A stretch of 64,000 nt of DNA, from the NCBI RefSeq assembly GCF_001625305.1, contig NW_017802491.1, forward strand, positions 14,977 through 78,976. The letters are read 5' to 3'. Of the stretch, positions 46,935 through 59,090 are shown piece by piece. Position numbers and translations under genes: made by a program. The notes beneath the pieces were generated by a model that did not search any database, had not been told where the DNA came from, and saw only the letters and a program-made list of their open reading frames with translations. Position 1 is the stretch's first letter; each line of letters opens with the position of its first letter. The stretch is from Branchiostoma belcheri. Taxonomy: Eukaryota; Chordata; Leptocardii; Amphioxiformes; Branchiostomatidae.

Positions 46935-47423
46935 GTCTTTCGTATTTTCGATAAGTGCGTGCGTGGGGCGTGGCTCTCCCAAACACGGGACCTCCATTTA
47001 ACGTCCTCTCCTAGGGACGTCCCAAACCATGGCCTCCTGTGCAGGCCCCACGGCAGATGGAAAAGAGTTTTTAACGCGTTATTTTAATATAGCCGGTCAT
47101 TGGGATATCCTACAACCAGCCAACGGGAGAAGGTTCCGTTCCGCCCACGTGGGCGGAATGGAACCTTCTCTCGGCTGCTATGTAGGATAACGGCGGCTAT
47201 GTAGCAAAATAACGCGTTAAAACTCTTTTCCATCTGCCGCGAGGCCTGCACAGGAGGCTACCAAACCGAAGCTAGAGTAGTAGCCTGAGTGAAGTGAGGA
47301 AATTCGTGTAAAGTGTCTTTTCCAAGGGCACTTCATCGGTGACACTGGGCAGGATTCGAACCGGGACCTCTTAGGCCTGTACGGACACGCTACCGCCACG
47401 CCACGCCACACGACACGACCCAC
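46935..47423 (-). repeat. tRNA-derived SINE split by a foldback MITE
   Basis: On the minus strand the head is GTGGCGTGGCGTGGCGGTAG with B-box-like GGTTCGAATCCTGCCC, followed by the same body as 2893-3290 (CACTTCACTCAGG, GGGACGTCC, CGTGTTTGGGAGAGCCACGC). The body is interrupted at 47029-47260 by a palindromic element. Confidence 0.8.
47029..47260. mobile_element. foldback MITE inside a SINE
   Basis: The 232-bp insert is a near-complete palindrome. GGCCTCCTGTGCAGGCC pairs with GGCCTGCACAGGAGGC, CGGCAGATGGAAAAGAG with CTCTTTTCCATCTGCCG, TTAACGCGTTATTTT with AAAATAACGCGTTAA, and GAGAAGGTTCCGTTCCGCCC with GGGCGGAATGGAACCTTCTC. The host SINE sequence CCAAACC occurs on both sides (47022-47028 and 47261-47267), a 7-bp target duplication. 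An 8-bp duplication with one mutation, as in hAT elements, cannot be excluded. Confidence 0.8.
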
Positions 47424-47429
47424 TAATGT

Positions 47430-48480
47430 CCAACGTCTACTCGCGGACTCCATCACTAACCATCACTCTCATAATCTCTCTTCAGCCTCACGAATCTGTT
47501 TCACCTGGTAATGAAAACTGCGTTTATAATATAACAAAGGTATATATATAGCTTACCGTTGTCACTGGTACCATGATGAAGACCGCTGGATAACCCTTTG
47601 GAAGAGTTGTCCAATGTGTTCACGCGACTGGCGTATATAAGTCTCACCGAAGTCGAAAGGGCAGAGCACCTAAAATGGCGACTGTCAGGAACGATGCTCA
47701 CGCGACAGTACTTTGAAAGACCGAAAGCGGTGGAAGTACGTCCAGGAATAAACAAAAAGCGGAAAACGAAAAAAGGTGTCAGAACACCCAAAAAGCCAAC
47801 TGCAGACTGTGTCACATAGGCAAAGGAATGACCTGGCCACGTGTCTTTCTGTGCGTATGGGAATCATCAGTGATATGTTATGTTTAGAGCACTGCTTTGT
47901 CCCCTCAGCCAATAGGGACATAGTAGCCTTCTTGTGAGTTGGTGTTTCTTTAGAGTAGAGGTGCACTAACTAACCAGTCACCCTCTTCTCAGCCAACCAG
48001 TGAGCTGGAATTGGTCCCTCTCTAGGGATAGAGGTGCTCTAAGCAACCTAATAAATCAGACTAACTTGGATACGCCCACTCTTATTTCCATGGAAACAAT
48101 GGTAGTGTCAGAGCAGACCAGGCTGACCGGCTCATCACTACATATGGTTTGAGTCTTCTCGGAGCTGTCCATCTGGACCTAGCGGTCGTCAATCAGCCCA
48201 AATGGACAACCAAACAACTCCTTGAATCGAGACAAAAAGTGACACTAAACAAAGATTTATAAAGCAAAAATCAAGTACAAGTGGATGGAGTTGATGATGA
48301 TCAACTTTGGGGACCTAGCAGTGCTCTAAGTCAGATAGAGCACGATTTAGAACTGCCCGACCAACCTCGGGGATTTCATGTCACCCTCGGTAAAATACTA
48401 TACCTGCCCTACTCATTTGTGTATCATCTCCTAAATTAGCCTGACTGAACCTCGCTTTTCGCCGGCTCCCTAGATAGTCC
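47430..48480. other. unassigned sequence with dispersed repeats
   Basis: A plus-strand frame 47598-47819 (LTEVERAEHLKWRLSG, then a Lys/Arg-rich end) looks somewhat protein-like but has no known domain. From 48253 to 48400 lies a copy of the repeat also seen at 43290. Confidence 0.3.
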
Positions 48481-50900
48481 GCCAATGTGTAGGGAGCCCC
48501 CCGGAGCTTGGGTTTCACAGGCTACTCCTATATTACCATTCTGTAAATTTACGTTAGGGCAATACCTACATGTAAGTGATGTTGTAGATCTTATTTTTCC
48601 ACCATTATTTATTTTTTTAATATCAAAATGGGTAAAGCAGAGCACATTTGAAGGTCCAGGCGCTAGGCGCCAGTCCTCGTCTCAAGAGGCTGAACCATTA
48701 CTGGTCATTAATAATTCCTGTCGGGGCTCACAGAGATACTTTGTGTCCAGTGTGCTATGGGTCTGGAACCCAGGCTATCACATAACCGTTAAGCCGCCTG
48801 GTTTCAGACCATCTAGTATGGTGCACGTGCGATGCATAAAGGGGAGGAATATCCTTCAACATTTGAGTAATAAAAACTCAACTCTTAAACTTGTGTGTTA
48901 CGCCGAAGGGCGGTTATGCCGATACAGATAAGGTCAGATACCGACATGCTGAAAGGTCCACTTTTTATCACTTAAGGTCTGATTTTTCCTTTGAAACCCT
49001 CTCAAAAACACAGGAAATGCTCTTTCATTCTTTCTTTTAATTTGCGAAATTTTGCGGGGAAGCGCTTTAGCATTCCACCTAACCCCCAAGGAAGTTCTAA
49101 TCTGGGCACTCCCTATTTAAATCCATTGGAGGTAGGAAGAATACTCTACAAGCAGAGGTTAGGGGGGTTTTTTTGCACCGTTAGCTTTTTACGCTAAGGC
49201 CATGTTGATTTCGACTATATGGATGGCATCCTCTGGGAATCCCAAAACTGATGCGCGCGCGAAAAACAAGAGTTTTGCAAAAAAGGAAGTTTCGTTATGA
49301 AATGTACGTGCTACGATATATGGCTTTATGGTCGAAAACGTTTTTTGGAAACAGACGAAAATTCATGCACGCACGTATGTCATCCCTATAATCAACATGG
49401 CCTAACCATTAGAATAGGTTCGAGTCAGTGGTTACGACGATTAACCCAAAAAGCGCGCAAACTTCACACCTTCATCAGAGCTTACAACTTGCGGTACTAG
49501 ATATTTGCGTGTAAAATGGTGTCTTTAGCGCGCCGTGCGGAAAATGCGTTTTACAAGCGGTTTTACAGTAGAAATTGAATTGTTTGCTGACTGTTCCTTA
49601 CAACTAGGGAAAAACACTAGGATTTCAGCATGTGCACCGTTTATCAACATATGTCGTTTAGCAGGTGGTCAGGCTACGGTGCGCGTCGTATATACGTATA
49701 AAGCACGGTTTTTTGACATGCTAATTTGTACTCCTCCTGTCATTGCTGAGTGTACCCTTATGAATTTTTGAAAAACTCGTTTCATTGTCCCTGATCTTGA
49801 TTGTAACGTTGTCACAGTCATTCTGAGCTTAACGTTTTGTGGCAATTCAAACTTCTGTGTTCCCCGGGGGTAGTCCCGTCATTACTTTTTCATAAAATTA
49901 GTATCCGACGTATTCGCCAAACATCCGTTCAACATTCATTTTTTTCCTGGCAAAAACTCCATTCCTTATCGCGCAAACTTTAAAAGTTGTTTTTTGTTCT
50001 TGTGGGTAACATTTTTTTCTACCGTCGCACTGCCGTCTGACCGTTTTGGGTTTGTTTTGACGTGCCATTTAATCGTTTTGTGAGATTCGAACTTTTTGCG
50101 TATTTGATTCGATCCTCCGTTTTGGCCAAACCTCGTGTCGAATTTCTGCGTAGGTTCTCTTTCGTCTCACGAGTATGGCACTGTGTGTAATTTTACTGTA
50201 AAGCATTCTGCCTGTTTTGATTACATTCTCGGCCTAACAACTCCAGTTTTTCCGTTCCCATGTTCGTTTTCATCTGTTGCCAATCTTTCCGTTATTTCCC
50301 AAATGCCACCTTGTGTTCGCCCAATTTGTTTCCTGTGCCGCGTCACTTATCTGATGATACCCATCGCTTTATGACTTTTTGACGACCTCTGCCTTACCCT
50401 TTGTCCGGACCTCCTGCATCTCCATGCCATTGGTTTGTTTTTCTTCCACTCTCTCCATCTGGTTGCTGTTTTACCCCTCCCCTCCATCTCCCTCCCAGTC
50501 GTCATCACTTGTTTCGCCAGGTCGTTTATTGCCCTAATTCTCATTTCTCTCTTCCGCTCTCATCGTTTTCCCGCGTCATCTGGCCACACACCCGTACACC
50601 CGGTACATCTGTGCCCCATGTTATATAACATGGGAGGTGCTGGTTTTCATGTACTTGAATTCTTACGCAGGAAATCCCGACGTTTTCTTTAGTTGCAATT
50701 CGTTTGAGTTTTTGGTTTGGGGAGGCCGATATACGGACGATCTCCCAAATGCGTTGTGTTGACTCATTACCGATAAAGCGATTTTCGTCGGGTTGATATA
50801 ACTAGATTATAGTAGATACACAGATTTGTTTCTTTTTGGTATAGACGCACACTCAGCCAGCCAGCCCCTTATAAGCGTACGCAATGGGTAGGCGTGTCTG
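48481..50900. other. unassigned 2.4-kb stretch
   Basis: The longest frame (48485-48931, plus) contains repeat-like sequence and no domain. Around 49200-49260, GGCATCCTC and GATGCGCGCGCGAAAA resemble the segment at 19480-19840, pointing to a shared dispersed element. No gene is supported. Confidence 0.3.
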
Positions 50901-51299
50901 CCTACGGCAACCTCACTCGCTTCTCCAGCAGACGGGAGTCCGGCCCCATCCCCAAAAAGGGGCCCCGACCCCCGGGGCATGTCCCCGTTTCTCTTCTGTT
51001 TCAGGTGCGATTATCCGGCCCTTGAGAGTGAGCTGACGGTAGTGACGTCATCTGCACCTGTGGTGTGTGACGTAATCAGCTCCAGTCCATGACCAGACGT
51101 GACCAGCGGTTCCAGACTTCCGCCCACCGGGGAGTACAAGACGCCAACGACAACACCTGCCCCTGACCGGCCAAGACCGTCAGTTCATGACTCTGGTGAT
51201 TCGGACCAGGGGTGCGCACCATGACGACGGTCGCGTCTCCGGTTCTTGTCCCTGACCCCCGGGCCGTGACGTCAGCGGAGTGACGTCGGCAGGGGAGTA

Positions 51300-51580
51300 G
51301 TGACACTCACTCAAAGGTGCCGGTTCCCGCCCCTCGGAGCGCGACACCAGTTCCTGTCCGTGACCCTGGCAACACCACGGACAATTGTGAAATCGCCAGA
51401 GGTACTAGTACGCGCCATGACGAGAATCGCGTCACCCGCCCTACCCGACGTACTCGTCCACCTGGCTACTTGAAAGACTTTCTATGTCAGACTGACACCT
51501 CCACTGAGCGTCCGTGGAGAAGCCATTGGCATAGATCGTGGCTTAGCCCAGGCTATGGAAAAAAAAACTTTCTTTAATAC
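51300..51580 (+). pseudogene. Ty3/Gypsy-like Pol C-terminal fragment
   Basis: The plus frame 51317-51577 reads NRVTRPTRRTRPPGYLKDF, followed by LCQTDTSTERPWRSHW and a stop. The R-x-x-R-x-R-PPGYLKDF pattern is what the tail of Ty3/Gypsy integrases often looks like. Upstream (51000-51300) GC-rich sequence with several TGACGTCA-like words may be the decayed rest. No integrase core or RT was found, and no LTR pair could be fixed. Confidence 0.45.
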
Positions 51581-51584
51581 AAAT

Positions 51585-52195
51585 CTGTCGTTTTTGTTTT
51601 CTTTGTGTCTTTTTAAAGGGTTATGCTAACCTACTCTGCTCTGGTGGTATTTTCGTGCGCGCTCTCTAGTACGTAACATCATTTACACGGCGGCCATCTG
51701 AATACATGTACACTGCATTCTTTCTACTATCGGGAACTAAAACAAGACTCAAGATTCCTATTTTGGGGTTATAAAATGTTGTCACAATGGTAATATACTA
51801 TATGAAACGGACCTTTACAAAGTACCTAATTTGGTGACGCTATAAGGGTGTACCGTTACCCCTCTACATTTGCCCAGAAGGGAGTTCGCGGAAGGAACTT
51901 AGCCACAGAGGGAGTTTGGCATTCTCCACGCCCGTGAATAATTAACTCGTTCCCCGGATAGTCTGCCTCGCCCAGCATGATCTCCTTCCCAGGACCATTT
52001 GTGCATCTGTTGACGAACCCAGGCGCCAGAGGCCCTCCTGCGGCAGTATAGTGTATTGCACAAAAGACTCTCACATACATATTCAATAGGGCGGTTTAAT
52101 AGGACGCTGTGGAGGAGCGTGAACCTGGTCCAGACTCGCTAGGTTAGCGTGGCCACTGATAAGGAACTGCTTGGAGATTGTATACGTAAACAGTC
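51585..52195. other. unassigned sequence
   Basis: No gene or element recognised. Confidence 0.3.
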
Positions 52196-52199
52196 GATC

Positions 52200-53370
52200 G
52201 GTGTAATGTATATATCTCATTTTTTCCCATTAAGAGATGGATAGATTGCCTAGTGGAAAAAAAAATGAGATAAGGACATGTTATCTCATTTTTTCCCATA
52301 AAGAGATTGTAGTGAATTCTATGGAAAAAAAATGATGGAAAAATAATGAGATAAGCAGTCTGCAAGCAGATGGTGGCCATATGGCCGGTATTCCGGTCTC
52401 CCAGGATTCCATACCCTCCAAGCAGAGGTTGGGTTTTGAAATTTTTTACGTCTATCATCTCGGGCCGGGAAACTGTAAACTCCCTCGGCGTGTTATCTCT
52501 CTATTTGTCCCATATTTCTACTATTTCCAGCCGCGCCTCAAGCCTGGTAGAGGCTAAGTGTCCAGCATACAGCCCAGTGTAACCAAAGCAGACTCAATGG
52601 CTGACCAACACACATGTTGACAATCATCTCGGAGTTGTTTGGCGGTGTTTGATTAACGACCGGCCAGAGACACAGCGAGACAGTAACACTAAACAAAGAT
52701 TTATAAAGCAAAATCAAGTACTAGTGTATGAAGTTATGTATGTATCAAAATCCCCTTGGTGGGCGGGGCAGTTCTATATCCACGTATTCGGCCTCAAAAC
52801 CGTGCTCTGTCTATTACTTAGACTTAGACGTAAAAAATTTCAAAACCCAACCTCTGCTTGGAGGGTATGGAATCCTGGGAGACCGGAATACCGGCCATAT
52901 GGCCACCATCTGCTTGCAGACTGCTTATCTCATTTTTTTTCCATATAGAGAGTTGGTGAGGTTCTTATATGGAAAAAAATGAGATAAGGACGTGTTATCT
53001 CATTTTTTTCCAAGAGGCTTAGTATTGAATTCTTCTATGGAAAAAAAATGAGATAAGGACGTGGTATCTCATTTTTTTTTCCACATAGAGTTTGATGGAA
53101 TTCTTATATGGAAAAAAATGAGATAAGGACGTGTTATCTCATTTCTTTTCCAAACAGACTTTGTATTGAATTCTTGTATGGAAAAAAAATGAGATAAGGA
53201 CGTGGTATCTCATTTTTTTCCCACAGTTTGATGGAATTCCTATATGGAAAAAAATGAGATAAGGACGTGTTATCTCATTTTCTTTTCCAAACAGACTTTG
53301 TATTGAATTCTTGTATGGAAAAAAAATGAGATAAGGACGTGTTATCTCATTTTTTCCCATATAGAGGTTG
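52200..53370. mobile_element. foldback element with an array of GATA-site hairpins
   Basis: An inverted repeat of about 110 bp (52350-52452 against 52822-52930; for example GGCCATATGGCCGGTATTCC, GGAGGGTATGGAATCC inverted) encloses 370 bp. Outside it, on both arms, are hairpins with arms GGAAAAAAATGAGATAA and TTATCTCATTTTTTTCC around GGACGTG: one full plus partial copies on the left, six on the right with a period of about 70 bp (53040 to 53361). No transposase is encoded. Confidence 0.75.
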
Positions 53371-53405
53371 ATTGTGGTAAAAAAATTGACACAACCTTTC
53401 AAAAA

Positions 53406-53788
53406 CTACTTATCACAACTTTTTAAATTATCACGTTTTTCCCTTAGAATAAAAATACGTACTAAATAAATGTGACAAATAATCAAGTCTGGGTCAGGAT
53501 GTGCTGCTGTGGGTTTGTCATCTATAAAGTGGTATGAACAAACCCTATCATGTGGCTTGTTAACCCAGTTTTTATTGTTAACCCAGTTTTTCTTGTTGAT
53601 TAGTTTATTCCATCTTCTCCTGGCATCAGGTCTTTTCTTCTCAGTAGGGAATGGGAAAAGTTGGAAAGGTGGGGGGCAGTCGCAGCAGCCAAGTTTGGTA
53701 CCATGTTTTTGGCATGTCCATTTGTATAGATGGTATGTTGAATTGTGGAAATTCACTACTGCACGCAGCTTCATGATGAACAGTAACA
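53406..53788 (-). CDS. THAP-type zinc-finger exon, first Cys pair lost
   Basis: The exon begins at an acceptor (TTTTTACAG, 53789-53797) and runs to a stop at 53406. It reads VVNFHNSTYHLYKW, GCCDCPPPFQLFPFPTEKK, RRRWNKLINKKNWV, then VCSYHFIDDKPTAAHPDPDL. FPFP, the conserved Trp, and C-x2-H in VCSYHF define a THAP domain, a DNA-binding C2CH finger found in host factors and in P-element-like transposases. In the long THAP subtype the first two zinc ligands sit in a C-x-V-V-G-C-H-N motif; here the matching residues are R and F. NKKNWV/NNKNWV is a small internal duplication. The domain is therefore probably unable to bind zinc in the usual way. The tail after PDPDL may be intron read-through. No transposase domain is seen nearby. 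Confidence 0.65.
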
Positions 53789-54326
53789 CTGTAAAAAGAA
53801 GAAGAGAGGAAAATTGAACCAAAAGTGATACTACATGAATTTAAGTTCAAAACTTTGTCTTGACTGCACTGGCATAATTTTTGCATGCACAAAACCCTAC
53901 CACACCATGTATCCTAGTAATCCTACTACGAAAACCACACTAAACATTTACTAAAATTATTGGTGTACTCACTGCATGTGCTATTCATTCATCGTTATTT
54001 TAATCGTTAATTCGTCGTGAGGATTGGGGTTGTAAAGCTTTATCCTTTATGTGCTTGCGGTGACACGAGACAAAGACGTGCCATGCATATCGGCCTGTTG
54101 TGCAGACAAAAGCCCATGCTATTTATCGAAATTTTTTACAGTCCAAAACATATTCCAGCAAAAGATTCCACACTATTTTACCCATACAAAATAGATGTTC
54201 CAAAACTCGTTTTATCGAGATTGGTCAGGAAAATTGAGCAGAAAACGTGAAGACAAAAGGCGTGCAGGATGGGGGAGGGGGGCATGCAGGCGGTAGCGCT
54301 AGCTTGGATATCGTCAAAGAACCTAC

Positions 54327-54414
54327 CGTAAATCCCCTTGAAGAGAAAGATATCATGATATTTTTGGCAAACTAGGTCCAGAACATAGTTGGAACTCAGC
54401 CCAAGGCGGTTCAT
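54327..54414 (-). CDS. possible upstream exon of the THAP gene
   Basis: The minus frame MNRLGLSSNYVLDLVC and QKYHDIFLFKGIY ends at a donor (TACG|GTAGGTT) in phase 1, which fits the phase of the THAP exon acceptor at 53788. The sequence looks protein-like but I do not recognise it. The start is not defined; an in-frame ATG lies at 54414. The link to the THAP exon rests on phase and position only. Confidence 0.25.
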
Positions 54415-54559
54415 CACCGGTAACGCCGTGTGTAAGCTGGAAACTCAGACATAATGGTGCTTGGCACAAGGGCGTCCGCGGTTCTGTTTATCTCTCTGTT
54501 TATCTCCAATTTCTGGATCGAACGTCAAATTCCGCGCAGGCGCACTAGTAATTGCGAAA

Positions 54560-57500
54560 AGGGCTTATTCTGAAAACTTAACCTGAGCCACAATTTTGGG
54601 AACTTAACCTGCGTCACAATTCTGGTAACTTAACCTGAGCCTGAATTCTAAAAACTTAACCTGAGCCACAATTTTGGGAACTTAACCTGAGTCACAATTC
54701 TGGGAACTTAACCTGAGTCACAATTCTAGGAACTTAATCTGAGTCACAATTCTGGGAACTTAACCTGAGCCACAATTCGGGGAACTTGACCTGAGTCACA
54801 ATTCTGGGAACTTAACCTGATTCACAATTCTGGGAACTTAACCTGAGCCTAAATTCTGAGAACTTAACCTGAGCCATAATTTTGGGAACTTAACCTGAGC
54901 CTAAATTCTGAGAACTTAACCTGAGCCATAATTTTGGGAACTTAACCTGAGCCACAATTCTGGGAACTTCACCTAAGCCACAATTCTGAGAACTTAACCT
55001 GAGCCACAATTTTAGAAACTTAATCTGAGTCACAATTCGAGGAACTTAACCTGAGCCACAATTCTGGGAACTTAATCTGAACCTGAATTCTGAGATCTTA
55101 ACCTGGGTCACAATTCTAGGAACTTAACCTGGGCCTGAGGTCCGAGGCCTTAACCTGAGTCACAATTCGGGGAACTTAACCTGAGTCACAATTCTAAGAT
55201 CATAACCTGAGTCACAATTCGGGGAACTTAAACAGAGCCAAAATACGAGGAACTTAATCTGAGTCACAATTCGGGAAACTTAACTTGAGTCACAATTCTG
55301 GGAACTTAACCTGAGCTACAATTCGGAGAACTTAATCTGAGTCACAATTCTGGGAACTTAACCTGAGCCTGAATTCTGAGACGTTAATCTGAGCCACAAT
55401 TTTGGGAACTTAACCTGAGTAACAATTCGGGTAACGTAACCTGAGCCACAATTCTGGGAACATAACCTGAGCCACGATTCTGGGAACTTAACCTGAGCCA
55501 CGATTCTGGGAACTTAACCTGAGTCACAATTCTGGAAACTTAACCTGCGTCACAATTCTGGTAACTTAACCTGATCCTGAATTCTAAAAACGTAACCTGA
55601 GCAACAATTTTGGGAACTTAACCTGAGCCTGAATTCTGAGAACTTAACCTGAGCCACAATTCTGGGAACTTAACCTGAGCCTGAATTCTGGGAACTTAAA
55701 CTAAGCAAATATTTTGGGAACTTAATCTGAGCCACAATTCAGGGAACTTAACCTGAGTCTGAATTCTAGTAACTTAACCTGAGCAACAATTCTGGGAACT
55801 TAAGATGAGCCACAATTCGGAGAACTTAACCTGAGCCTGAATTCTGAAAACTTAACCTGAGTCACAATTCTGGTAACTTAACCTGAGCCTGAATTCTGAA
55901 AACTTAACCTGAGCCACAGTTTTGGGAACTTAACCTGAGTCATAATTTTGGGAACTTAACCTCAGCCACAATTCTGGAAACTTAACCTGAGTCACAATTC
56001 GTGGAACTTAATCTGAGTCACAATTCTGGGAACTTAACCTGAGCCTGAATTCTGAGACCTTAACCTGAGCCACAATTTTGGGAACTTAACCTGAGTCACA
56101 ATTCTGGGAACTTAACCTCAGTCACAATTCGGGTAACGTAACCTGAGCCACAATTCTGGGAACATAACCTGAGCCACGATTCTGGGAACTTAAGCTGAGC
56201 CACGATTCTGGGAACTTAACCTGAGTCACAATTCCGGGAACTTAACCTGAGCCACAATTATGGGAACTTAACCTAAGCCTGAATTCTGAGAACTTAACCT
56301 GATCACAATTTTGGGAACTTAACCTGCGTCAAAAATTCTGGTAACTTAACCTGAGCCTGAATTCTAAAAACATAACCTGAGCCACAATTCTAGGAACTTA
56401 ATCTGAGTCACAATTCTGGGAACTTAACCTGAGTCTCAATTCTGGGAACTTAATCTGAGTCACAATTCTAGGAACTTAATCTGAGTCACAATTCTGGGAA
56501 CTTAACCTGAGCCACAATTCGGGGAACTTGACCTGAGTCACAATTCTGGGAACTTAACCAGAGCCTGAATTCTAAGAACTTAACCTGATCACAATTTTGG
56601 GAACTTAATCTGAGTCACAATTCGGGGAACTTAACCTGAGCCACAATTTTTGGAACTTAACCTGCGTCACAATTCTGGGAACTTTACCTGAGCCACAATT
56701 CTGGCAACTTAACCTGAGGCACAATTCGGGGAACTTAATCTGAGTCACAATTTGGGAAACTCAACCTGAGTCACAATTCTGGGAACTTAACCTGAGCCTG
56801 AATTCTGAGAACTTAACCTGAGCCATAATTTTGGGAACTTAACCTGAGCCACAATTCTGGGATCTTAACCTGAGCCTGAATTCTGAGAACTTAACCTGAG
56901 CCAGAATTCTGGAAACTTAACCTGAGTTACAATTCGATGAACTTAACCTGAGCCACAATTCTGGGAACTTAACCTAAGCCACAATTCGGGGAACTTAACC
57001 TGAGTCACAATTTGGGGAACTTAAACAGAGCCAAAATTCGAGGAACTTAATCTGAGTCACAATTCGGGAAACTTAACCTGAGTCACAATTCTGGGAACTT
57101 AACCCGAGTCACAATTCTGGGAACTTAACCTGAGCCTGAATTCTGAGAACTTAACCTGAGCCACAATTTTGGGAACTTAACCTGAGCCACAATTCTCGAA
57201 ACTTAACCTGAGTCACAATTTGGGAACTTAACCTGAGTCACAATTCTGGGAACTTAATCTTAGTCATAATTCTTGAAATTGAACCTGAGCCATAATTCTG
57301 AAAATTTTACAAAAGTCATATTTCTGTATAATTAACATAGTCTGAGCACCAAAACTGAGCCAGAATTCTTGGAACTAAACCTGAGCCAGAATTCTGGCAA
57401 CGTAAGTCACAATTCTCAGACCTTCACCTGAGCCACAATTCTGGAAACTTAACCTGAGTCACATTTCGGGAAACTTAATATTAGCCTGAATTCTGAGAAC

Positions 57501-58840
57501 TTTACCAGAGCCACAATTCGGGGAACTTAACCTGAGTCACAATTCGGGGAACTTAACCTGAGTCACAATTCTGGGAACTTAACCTGAACAACAATTCGGG
57601 GAACTTAGCCTGAGCCTGAATTCTGAGAACTTAACCTGAGCCACAATTTCAGGAACCTAACCTGAGTCACAATTCGGGGAACTTAACCTAAGCCACAATT
57701 CTGGGAACTTAACCTAAGCCACAATTCTGGGAACTTAACCTGAGTCACAATTCTGGGAACTTAACCTGAGCCACAATTCTGGGAACTTCCCCTGAGTCAC
57801 AATTCTGGGAACTTAACCTGAGCCACATCTCTGGGAACTTAACCAGAGCCACAATTCGGGGAACTTAACCTGAGCCACAATTCTGGGAACTTAAGCTGAG
57901 CCACGATTCTGGGAACTTAACCTGAGTCACAATTTGGGAACTTAACCTGAGCCACAATTCTGGGAACTTAACCTGAGCCTGAATTCTAAGAACTTAACCT
58001 GAGTCACAATTCTGGGAACTTAATCTGAGTGATAATTCTTGAAATTGAACCTGAGCCATAATTCTGAAAATTATACAAAAGTCATATTTCTGTATAATTA
58101 ACATAGTCTGAGCACCAAAGTTGAGCCAGAATTCTTGGAACTAAACCTGAGCCAGAATTCTGGCAACGTAAGTCACAATTCTCAGACCTTCACCTGAGCC
58201 ACAATTCTGAAAACTTAACCTGAGTCACAATTCTGGGAACTTAACCTGAACAACAATTCTGGGAACTTAGCCTGAGCCTGAATTCTGAGAACTTAACCTG
58301 AGCCACAATTTCAGGAACCTAACCTGAGTCACAATTTTGGGAACTTAACCTAAGCCACAATTCGGGGAACTTAACCTGAGTCACAATTCGGGGAACTTAA
58401 TCTGAGTCACAATTCGGGAAACTTAACCTGAGTCACAATTCGGGAAACTTAACCTGAGTCACAATTCTGGGAACTTAACCCGAGTCACAATTCTGGGAAC
58501 TTAATCTGAGTCACAATTCTGGGAACTTAACCTGAGCCTGAATTCTGAGAATTTAACCTGAGCCTGAATTCTGGGAACTTAACCTGAGCCTGAATTATGA
58601 GATCTTAACCTAAGTCACAATTCTAGGAACTTAACCTGGGCCTGAAGTCTGAGACCTTAACCTGAGCCACAATCCTGGGAACTTAATCTGAACCTGAATT
58701 CTGAGATCATAACCTGAGTCACAATTCTAGGAACTTAACCTGGGCCTGAAGTCTAAACCTTAACCTGAGTCACAATTCGGGGAACTTAACCTGAGTCACA
58801 ATTCTGGGATCCTAACCTGAGCCTGAATTCTGAGACCTTA
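54560..58840. repeat. 4.3-kb satellite of 26-bp units
   Basis: About 160 units of ACTTAACCTGAGYCACAATT plus CTGGGA follow head to tail. Two main variants alternate: one with GAGCCACAATTCTGGG, the other with GAGCCTGAATTCTGAG. A third ends TTCGGGGA. A distinctive segment with GTCATATTTCTGTATAATTA and AACATAGTCTGAGCACCAAA occurs twice, about 780 bp apart (57265-57440 and 58045-58190), which shows larger duplications inside the array. TTAA in each unit and a 26-bp period leave no open frame, and none is seen. Confidence 0.95.
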
Positions 58841-58849
58841 CCCGCAGTC

Positions 58850-59090
58850 CGATGGTACACCGTTGCTCTTCTCAAAGCATATTAGTCTTTGTTAACGGGT
58901 TTGGACACCTATAAAACATCAATGTTCTATGTACTCCTAGCTGACATGTAAAAAGCCTTTGACAGAGTTCACCACGGGATATCACTTCAGCACCTGTCTG
59001 TTCGTGGCACGCCCGCGAAGAAGATTTGCAGCTATTTGCCTGGCAGAGCACAACGCATGATCGCCAACGACAGGTGTAACAACTGACGTA
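58850..59090 (+). pseudogene. LINE reverse transcriptase palm fragment
   Basis: A frame with one internal stop reads LADM, then KAFDRVHHGISLQHLSVRG, then PAKKICSYLPGRAQRM. The D-x-x-KAFDRVHH block is the first catalytic-Asp region of non-LTR reverse transcriptases. The following YxDD region is missing. The fragment probably belongs to the LINE whose thumb and tail lie at 63150-63885 in the same orientation. Confidence 0.75.

Noticed and set aside
47598..47819. Lys/Arg-rich plus-strand peptide as a gene
   Set aside because: Somewhat protein-like, but no partner exon, no known domain and repeats all around. Left unassigned.
48485..48931. 148-residue plus-strand protein
   Set aside because: Composition and context are repeat-like and no motif is visible.
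53509..53817. Plus-strand 102-residue frame
   Set aside because: Antisense shadow of the THAP exon.
54560..58840. CRISPR-like array of short repeats
   Set aside because: The 26-bp units are directly adjacent with no spacers and vary internally; the genome is eukaryotic. It is a satellite.
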